A DNA stretch of 46,722 bases. It comes from Anaerolineales bacterium (lineage in GTDB: Bacteria; Chloroflexota; Anaerolineae; Anaerolineales; Villigracilaceae). The notes under the pieces were generated by a model that saw only the letters and a list, made by a program, of their open reading frames with translations, ran no database searches and was not told where the DNA came from. The stretch spans positions 1 through 46,722 of the forward strand of contig JAFGMV010000081.1 of assembly GCA_016927315.1 (NCBI GenBank). The letters are read 5' to 3'. A program made the position numbers and the translations under genes. This document shows positions 41,708 to 46,722 of the stretch, in pieces; position 1 is the stretch's first letter; each line of letters opens with the position of its first letter.

Positions 41708-41821
41708 TCGAAGGAAGACCGAAAAAACAGGGAATTGATGCAACCCGGGGGATTCAATATGCGTATATAAAATAGACGGATGTTGTATAATAATTTTAAT
41801 CTCACGTGAAAGGTGGAGAGT

Positions 41822-42415
41822 ATGGACTTCCTGCTTGATCCTAATCTGGCTTATCTGGTCCTGGTTGTGGGTGTTTTTTTAGGGTTGATGGCAATTGTGA
41901 CCCCGGGCACTGGCGCCCTGGAGGCCGGCACTGTATTCTGCGCCGTCTATGTTGGTTATGTTGCCTGGAATACCTCGATTAACCCCTTTGCCTTTGGGAT
42001 CCTTCTCTTGAGCCTGATCCCGTTCGTTTATGCCATCCAGAAGCCGAAGAGGGAGCTCTTCCTGGCGCTGGCAATCCTGGGATTCGTGATTGGGTCGGCG
42101 TTTTTGTTCAACCGGGACAGCTTGATCCCGGCGGTGAACCCCGTTTTAGCGGGGATCGTCTCGGTTATCTATTCGCTGGTCTTGTGGTTCATTCTGCGCA
42201 AGACATTGCAGGCGGTGCATGCCCGGCCTGCGCATGACCTGGGCGCCCTGATCGGACAGGTGGGGGAGGCCAAGACTGAAATCTATGTGGAGGGATCGGT
42301 GCAGGTAGACGGGGAGCTGTGGAGCGCCCGCAGTGAGAAAGCCATCCCGGCCGGCAGCGTCATCCGGGTGGTTGCACGGGAAGGGTTCGTCCTGCTGGTC
42401 GAGAAGGCCGGATAG
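41822..42415 (+). CDS. nfeD: NfeD-family membrane protein
   Basis: About 197 residues. Four helices (LAYLVLVVGVFLGLMAIVT, LEAGTVFCAVYVGYVAW, LFLALAILGFVIGSAFL and LAGIVSVIYSLVLWFIL) and a C-terminal OB-fold (LIGQVGEAKTEIYVEGSVQV, then GELWSARSEKAIPAGSVIRV). NfeD proteins work with SPFH (slipin/flotillin) partners in membrane organisation. The ATG at 41822 lies behind GGTGGAG. It begins a three-gene operon with the chimera and slipin. Confidence 0.82.
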   Translation: MDFLLDPNLAYLVLVVGVFLGLMAIVTPGTGALEAGTVFCAVYVGYVAWNTSINPFAFGILLLSLIPFVYAIQKPKRELFLALAILGFVIGSAFLFNRDSLIPAVNPVLAGIVSVIYSLVLWFILRKTLQAVHARPAHDLGALIGQVGEAKTEIYVEGSVQVDGELWSARSEKAIPAGSVIRVVAREGFVLLVEKAG

Positions 42416-42417
42416 CG

Positions 42418-42816
42418 GTGGAATCCCTGTTTCCATTCATTGCTTTTTTGAGCGGAACCATACTGGTGTTTATGTTTGTTTTCGCCAGTGCGATCAGGAT
42501 TGTGCCGGAATACCAGCGGCTGCGGGTCTACCGGTTGGGACGGGATATTGGTCTGAAGGGCCCCGGATTGATCTTTCTGATCCCGTTTATTGACCGTGGT
42601 ATCGAGATCGACCTGGGCGGCCCTGAGACAGGCAGGGGCATTGAAGATCCTGGTCCGGTTGCTGCCGGGGCGCTGGGAGAGACGCAGGGTTCGGTCCACC
42701 GGGACGGGACGGTGAGGATCGGGGACCGCTCCTGGCCGGCAGTCAGTGAGTATCCCATTGCACCCAACTCCAGGGTTCGCGTGCGAAGGGTGATAGTGGA
42801 AGTAGAAGAAGAGTGA
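42418..42816 (+). CDS. Chimeric protein: slipin N-terminus joined to NfeD OB domain
   Basis: 132 residues. The N-terminal 60 (a helix, then AIRIVPEYQRLRVYRLGRDIGLKGPG and LIFLIPFIDRGIEIDL) align with the start of the slipin encoded next, which reads AIKIVPEYQRLVVFRLGRCVGEKGPG. After a Gly/Glu-rich linker the last 50 (GALGETQGSVHRDGTVRIGD, SWPAVSEYPIAPNSRVRVRR) align with the OB domain of NfeD. The rest of the SPFH domain is absent. It starts with GTG 2 bp after the nfeD stop. It could be a truncated duplicate or a membrane adaptor joining the other two. Confidence 0.65.
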   Translation: MESLFPFIAFLSGTILVFMFVFASAIRIVPEYQRLRVYRLGRDIGLKGPGLIFLIPFIDRGIEIDLGGPETGRGIEDPGPVAAGALGETQGSVHRDGTVRIGDRSWPAVSEYPIAPNSRVRVRRVIVEVEEE

Positions 42817-42854
42817 ATAACCTTAGATACAGAATTAGAAAAGGAGAGTAATCA

Positions 42855-43751
42855 ATGGAAGCGTTAGGTGGTGTTGTTTGTTTTGTTATTGCGGCTTTTA
42901 TTTTCTTGGGATTACTGCTGATTGCTGCGATCAAGATTGTCCCGGAATACCAGCGGTTGGTGGTCTTCCGGCTGGGGCGCTGTGTCGGTGAGAAGGGCCC
43001 TGGTATCGTAATCCTGATCCCGGGTATCGACCGCGGCATACGGGTGGACCTGCGCGAGCAGGTACGTGAGATCCCGCACCAGACGGCCATTACCAAGGAT
43101 AATGCCAGTATCTCAGTTGACTTTATCTGGTATTACAAGATCCTCGATCCAACAGAATCTGTCCTGGCCGTGGGTAACTTTGAGGCCGCAGCCCAGGGGA
43201 TGGCGACCACCACACTACGTGCGGTTATCGGCGGTATCCCGCTGGACGATGCCTTGTCTGAACGTGAGCATATCAACGCCCAACTGCGCACCCGCCTGGA
43301 TGAGGTGACCGAACGCTGGGGCGTCAAAGTGACCAACGTGGAAATCCGTGAGATCATCCCGCCGCGTGAGATCCAGGACTCGATGAACAAACAGATGTCG
43401 GCCGAACGTCTGCGCCGTGCGGTGGTGACCGAATCGACCGGTACCCGCGAGGCGGCCATCAACGTGGCCGAAGGTGAAAAACAGGCCTCCATCCTGCGGG
43501 CCGAAGGCGCCAAACAGGCGTCTATCCTGGAAGCGGAAGGCGCCCAGCTGGCCCAGGCGCTCAAAGCGGAAGGCTTCGCCAAGGCATTGGAAGCTATCTA
43601 TGCAACTGCCAAGACGGTGGACCAAAAGACCATGACCCTGCAGTACTTCGAGACCTTGAAGGGTCTTGGCAACAGCCCGGCTACCAAGTACATCTTCCCG
43701 ATGGAATTCACCAGCATGATCGATAATTTCGTCAGGGGCAAAGAGAAATAG
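42855..43751 (+). CDS. Slipin (SPFH/stomatin-like) membrane protein
   Basis: 298 residues. One N-terminal helix (VVCFVIAAFIFLGLLLIAAI), SPFH domain (AIKIVPEYQRLVVFRLGR to VTNVEIREIIPPREIQDSM), and a coiled coil with repeated EGxKQASIL/EGAQ units (ADGEKQASILRAEGAKQASI type), ending TKYIFPMEF. It forms membrane scaffolds with NfeD. AAAGGAG precedes the ATG. An intrinsic terminator follows. Confidence 0.92.
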   Translation: MEALGGVVCFVIAAFIFLGLLLIAAIKIVPEYQRLVVFRLGRCVGEKGPGIVILIPGIDRGIRVDLREQVREIPHQTAITKDNASISVDFIWYYKILDPTESVLAVGNFEAAAQGMATTTLRAVIGGIPLDDALSEREHINAQLRTRLDEVTERWGVKVTNVEIREIIPPREIQDSMNKQMSAERLRRAVVTESTGTREAAINVAEGEKQASILRAEGAKQASILEAEGAQLAQALKAEGFAKALEAIYATAKTVDQKTMTLQYFETLKGLGNSPATKYIFPMEFTSMIDNFVRGKEK

Positions 43752-43776
43752 TCGTTTCTCGAAAGAAGAGTATGTT

Positions 43777-43816
43777 ACGCTCCCGTATATCCGGCGGATG
43801 TGCGGGAGCGTTTTTT
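43777..43816 (+). terminator. Intrinsic terminator after slipin
   Basis: ACGCTCCCG and CGGGAGCGT flank a 17-base loop, then six T. 25 bp after the stop. Confidence 0.9.
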
Positions 43817-43980
43817 CGCAGTGCAAGATATCTTCTTGCCTATGGTTTGCTTTAACGAGTTCAGGGTGGAACGCCCGAAACAAGCAGCCACCCGTATTGT
43901 GTGTGGGGGGCCTTCGGTCGTGTTGTTTCAGGATGGCTATCCTGTTCATTAAGTCAACCCGGAGAAATCGGTTTACAATT

Positions 43981-44010
43981 AAGACCTCCCGCCGTTCTGC
44001 GAGAGGTCTT
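43981..44010 (+). promoter_or_regulatory. Leader hairpin before the GNAT gene
   Basis: AAGACCTC pairs with GAGGTCTT (8 bp) across a 14-base loop, 6 bp before the start codon at 44017. It covers the place of the ribosome binding site, so it may limit initiation. Confidence 0.35.
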
Positions 44011-44016
44011 AATCTT

Positions 44017-44463
44017 ATGGCAATCGAAACCGCTTCGCTTCGTGATTTGAACAACCTGCGCCGGATGGAGAGTATCTGCTTTGAGCGGGATGCCTGGTCC
44101 CTGCTGGACCTGATCGGGGTGCTGACCATCCCGGATGTCGTCCGGCTCAAGGCGGTGCAGGACGGGCAGATGGTCGGGTTTGTGGCCGGGGATCCCAGAT
44201 CTTCGAAAGGGTTTTCGTGGATCGCAACCATCTGTGTCCTGCCGGAATACCGCCGGCAGGGGATCGGCCGGGCGCTGCTGCTTGGCTGCGAGCAGCGGCT
44301 GAGAACGCCCCGGTTGAGGTTATCGGTGCGCAAGTCGAACCGGGGCGCCATCCGCCTGTATGAGCAGGAAGGTTACCGGACGATCGATATCTGGCGCCGG
44401 TACTACGATGATGGGGAAGATGCAGTTGTGATGGAGAAAAGACCGGAATCAAATGTACTATAA
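44017..44463 (+). CDS. GNAT-family N-acetyltransferase (RimI-like)
   Basis: 148 residues. The acetyl-CoA binding segment VLPEYRRQGIGRALLLGCE (R/Q-x-x-G-x-G/A) is near 80-98, followed by SVRKSNRGAIRLYEQEGYRT, the RimI-type NxxAIxLYExxGF motif. Substrate could be a protein N-terminus or small amine. The open frame reaches back to 43798, but that part overlaps the terminator; the start at 44017 gives the family length. Confidence 0.8.
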   Translation: MAIETASLRDLNNLRRMESICFERDAWSLLDLIGVLTIPDVVRLKAVQDGQMVGFVAGDPRSSKGFSWIATICVLPEYRRQGIGRALLLGCEQRLRTPRLRLSVRKSNRGAIRLYEQEGYRTIDIWRRYYDDGEDAVVMEKRPESNVL

Positions 44464-44471
44464 TTGGGGGC

Positions 44472-45608
44472 ATGTCGAGTCACCTTCTCAGCCCGCCGGT
44501 CTGGATCGACCAGCCTGCGCAATTGAAACGCCTGGTCGATAAGCTTGCCGGGCAGAAGCGCATTGCAGTGGATACTGAATCGAACAGTCTGTATGCCTAC
44601 CGGGAGCAGGTCTGTCTGATCCAGTTTTCGACTGTCTCGAAAGATTACCTGGTAGACCCGCTGGCGTTGGATGATCTTGGTCCCCTGGCCCCGATCTTTG
44701 CGGACCCCGGCATCGAAAAGGTGTTCCATGCGGCCGAATACGATGTCATCTGCCTGAGGCGGGATTTCGGGTATGCGTTTGCGAACCTGTTCGACACCAT
44801 GCAGGCGGCGCGTATACTGGGGTATAAGGCGGTGGGATTGAATACCCTGCTGGAATTGAAATTCGATGTCAGCCTGGATAAACGCTACCAGAAGGCTAAT
44901 TGGGGCGCACGCCCGCTGCCGCCTGCCCAGGTCGATTATGCCCGCTTCGATACCCACTACCTCTTGAAACTGCGTGACCTGTTGTATGCAGAACTGGGGG
45001 AGAGCGGCCGCTGGAACCTGGCGGAAGAAGATTTCGAGCGGGCCTGTGAGACGCCTGAAAACAATGCCCCCCGGAATAACAACGGCTGCGCCTCTTGGGA
45101 ACGGGCAGCCAAACAGCACGACCTGACTCACAGGCAGGAGACGATCCTGAAAACGCTGTATGACAGCCGGGAGCAGATCGCCGAGCGGATGGACCGTCCG
45201 CCCTTCAAGGTGATCGATGACAAGCGCCTGCTGGCAATTGCCCAGACCCTGCCGCGCAGCCTGAATGACCTGAAGGCGGTGGGGGTCAGCGAACGACAAC
45301 TGCGGTATGCCGGGCAGTCTCTGCTGGAGGCGGTGAACGAGGGGGAGATAGCCCCGCTGGTATCCCGGCATCGGAACGAGCGTCCCAGTGACGACTACAT
45401 TACGCGGGTGGAAGCCCTCAAGTCCTGGCGGAAGGCTCAGGCTCGCAAGATGGGGGTGGAGTCGGATGTAATCTTGCCCCGCGCTTATATTTATGCGATT
45501 GCTCGTGATAACCCGAATTCGAAAGATCAATTGGAATCAGTGTTGGGGACGCCTTCGTGGCGGCTTTCAAAGTATAGTTCTCAAATATTAGATGTTCTCA
45601 GGGAGTAA
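44472..45608 (+). CDS. rnd: Ribonuclease D
   Basis: 378 residues. DEDD-type 3' exonuclease: Exo I AVDTESNSLYAYREQVCLIQ (Asp/Glu), Exo II FHAAEYDVICL (Asp), Exo III YARFDTHYLLKL (Asp, Tyr). An HRDC domain follows (about 214-290; HRQETILKTLYDSREQIAERMDRPP and on). It trims tRNA 3' ends. The ATG lies 9 bp after the GNAT stop, with a GGGGG Shine-Dalgarno. Confidence 0.9.
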   Translation: MSSHLLSPPVWIDQPAQLKRLVDKLAGQKRIAVDTESNSLYAYREQVCLIQFSTVSKDYLVDPLALDDLGPLAPIFADPGIEKVFHAAEYDVICLRRDFGYAFANLFDTMQAARILGYKAVGLNTLLELKFDVSLDKRYQKANWGARPLPPAQVDYARFDTHYLLKLRDLLYAELGESGRWNLAEEDFERACETPENNAPRNNNGCASWERAAKQHDLTHRQETILKTLYDSREQIAERMDRPPFKVIDDKRLLAIAQTLPRSLNDLKAVGVSERQLRYAGQSLLEAVNEGEIAPLVSRHRNERPSDDYITRVEALKSWRKAQARKMGVESDVILPRAYIYAIARDNPNSKDQLESVLGTPSWRLSKYSSQILDVLRE

Positions 45609-45610
45609 CC

Positions 45611-46722
45611 ATGCGAATTCAATTCAATGGAGCGGCTCGAACGGTTACCGGTTCGCAGCACCTGGTCGAGATCAACGGCGCCCGCCTGCTGCTGGAGTGC
45701 GGCCTCTTCCAGGGGCGCCGCAAGGATACCTACGAGCGCAACCAGAATTTCTCGTTTGATCCGGCCAGCATCGATGCAGTGGTGCTGTCCCACGCCCATA
45801 TCGATCACAGCGGGAACCTGCCCAACCTGGTCAAGCAGGGCTTTACCGGCAAGATCTATGCTACCACGGCGACGGTTCACCTGGCGGGTATCATGCTGCG
45901 CGATTCGGGGCACATCCAGGAGTCGGATGTCGAATTCGTCAACAAGAAACGCGCCCGCAAAGGCGAGCCGCCGGTGGAGCCGCTATATACGATCGAAGAC
46001 GCCGAACGGGCGGCAAGGCAGCTGGAAAAGGTCCCTTATGACCGGGAGTTCGAACCCGTACCGGGAGTGACGGCAAAGTTTGTGGAGGCCGGGCATATCC
46101 TGGGGTCGGCTGCGGTGCTGCTGGCGCTGGAAGAAAAGGGGCGTAAGGTCAAACTGTGGTTCTCCGGAGATATTGGGCGGGAGCACCTGCCCCTGCTGCG
46201 TGACCCGGTCTTGCCGGAGGATGTCGACTACCTGGTGATGGAATGCACCTATGGGGACAAGGAACATCGGGACCCGCGTGAGGCTCATGAGGAGCTGCGC
46301 CGGGTTGTGAAGACGACCCTGGAGAACAGAGGCAAGGTCATTATCCCGGCCTTCGCGGTCGGGCGCACCCAGGAGCTGGTCTATTCTTTCAATGAAATGA
46401 TGTATAACGATGGGGTTATTAAAGCGCCGGTATATGTCGACAGCCCCCTGGCGGTCAATGCGTCTGACATCTTCCGGCAGCACCCGGAATGCTTCGATGA
46501 TGAGACGCGTGAATTTGTAGCCAAACGGCAGCATCCGGCATTGGAATTCCCCCAACTGCATTATGTGCGTTCGGTGGATGAGTCTAAGGCGCTGAACGAG
46601 CGGAAAGACCCGATGATCATCATCTCGGCTTCCGGGATGGCGGAGGCCGGCCGGATCTTGCACCACCTGCGCAACAACATCGAGAACAAGCGTAATACGA
46701 TCCTGATCGTTTCGTGGCAGGC
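45611..46722 (+). CDS. Beta-CASP metallo-beta-lactamase-fold nuclease, C-terminus beyond window
   Basis: At least 370 residues, cut by the window edge. It starts MRIQFNGAARTVTGSQHLVE at 45611, 2 bp after rnd stops. Metal-binding HAHIDHSG, later GHILGS (His), SGDIG (Asp), the beta-CASP motif A TYGDKEHRD and GRTQE, then SASGM. Members are RNA endo/exonucleases of the CPSF73/RNase J type with the RMMBL C-terminal domain. Together with RNase D it forms an RNA-processing pair. Confidence 0.88.
   Translation, partial: MRIQFNGAARTVTGSQHLVEINGARLLLECGLFQGRRKDTYERNQNFSFDPASIDAVVLSHAHIDHSGNLPNLVKQGFTGKIYATTATVHLAGIMLRDSGHIQESDVEFVNKKRARKGEPPVEPLYTIEDAERAARQLEKVPYDREFEPVPGVTAKFVEAGHILGSAAVLLALEEKGRKVKLWFSGDIGREHLPLLRDPVLPEDVDYLVMECTYGDKEHRDPREAHEELRRVVKTTLENRGKVIIPAFAVGRTQELVYSFNEMMYNDGVIKAPVYVDSPLAVNASDIFRQHPECFDDETREFVAKRQHPALEFPQLHYVRSVDESKALNERKDPMIIISASGMAEAGRILHHLRNNIENKRNTILIVSWQ

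Larger units (their letters stand above)
41477..41821. other. Divergent intergenic region between wecCB and nfeD
   Basis: 345 bp without a gene between two divergent operons. It holds the 17-bp perfect hairpin (41567-41603), the 11-bp repeat array (41664-41707) and AT-rich promoter-like sequence before nfeD (TATAAAATAG near 41765 and TTGTATAATAATT near 41783). Confidence 0.55.

Noticed and set aside
41477-41743. N-terminal extension of wecC through the 11-bp repeats
   Set aside because: The residues encoded by the repeats and hairpin are low-complexity and precede an AGGAG-GTG start exactly where the NAD-binding strand begins.
43215-45530. Minus-strand frames opposite slipin, GNAT and RNase D (43215-44351, 44403-45530)
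   Set aside because: They cross gene ends and terminators and contain no motif; the plus-strand genes are clear.

Overview
The window looks like a chromosomal segment of an anaerobic Chloroflexota bacterium, most likely class Anaerolineae. This rests on several traits: lipoproteins with long Thr/Pro-rich linkers, a MoxR/DUF58/DUF4129 operon, a zinc-ribbon/LysM membrane protein, LGFP-like 'vQYFxrARfE' repeats, a tungsten-type aldehyde:ferredoxin oxidoreductase (AOR) and moderate GC. No rRNA, tRNA, phage or IS element was recognised, so the taxon is an inference from gene content.

Layout. 1-604: no supported gene; an operator-like palindrome. 605-2576 (minus): a DUF309 gene, a FabL-type enoyl-ACP reductase and a FabG-like ketoreductase, in one run. 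2617-7073 (plus): DUF4129 protein, small membrane protein, MoxR ATPase, DUF58 protein and another membrane protein, the typical MoxR-associated envelope operon. 7349-14219 (plus): loosely spaced single genes (STAS-like, ICMT-like methyltransferase, isochorismatase-fold hydrolase, GT-C membrane protein, three lipoproteins), with a decayed STAS/alpha-beta-hydrolase remnant at 11.5-12.1 kb. 14.2-18.4 kb is the most unusual part: a HU-like/DUF4469 DNA-binding protein behind a helically phased repeat promoter and an 18-codon leader ORF; a sortase-like gene behind two tandem c-di-GMP-I riboswitches; a secreted protein with three internal repeats; and several copies of an undescribed palindromic repeat. 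18.3-20.4 kb: an OmpR-type two-component system whose kinase C-terminus is written by one copy of that repeat. 20.8-26.9 kb: P-loop kinase-like protein, class III aminotransferase, short GroES-like protein, thioredoxin reductase, malate dehydrogenase, citrate synthase. 27-34.6 kb (minus): small Cys protein, MFS carrier, LysM protein, DUF1330, methyltransferase-like protein, CorC-type protein, a possible frameshifted small membrane protein, SelD and an SPFH protein. 34.8-37.9 kb (plus): AOR and a YihY/BrkB protein. 38-41.5 kb (minus): secreted repeat protein and wecB/wecC. 41.8-46.7 kb (plus): NfeD, an SPFH-NfeD chimera, slipin, GNAT acetyltransferase, RNase D and a beta-CASP nuclease cut by the window end.

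Main discoveries. (1) The selD gene is longer than its open frame suggests: translation continues upstream through an in-frame UGA exactly at the catalytic Cys position (G-U-A-S-K against G-C-G-C-K), with a hairpin around the UGA, so it is a selenoprotein and the organism should decode selenocysteine. (2) Two tandem c-di-GMP-I riboswitches precede a sortase-like gene, each with its own terminator-like hairpin and its own covarying long-range pairing. (3) Five exact 10-bp repeats run into the -35 box of the DUF4469 promoter, followed by a small ORF with a very strong ribosome binding site. (4) A dispersed terminal-inverted-repeat element occurs in several copies within 5 kb. (5) Protein oddities include a GroES-like protein with a shortened mobile-loop segment and an SPFH/NfeD chimera.
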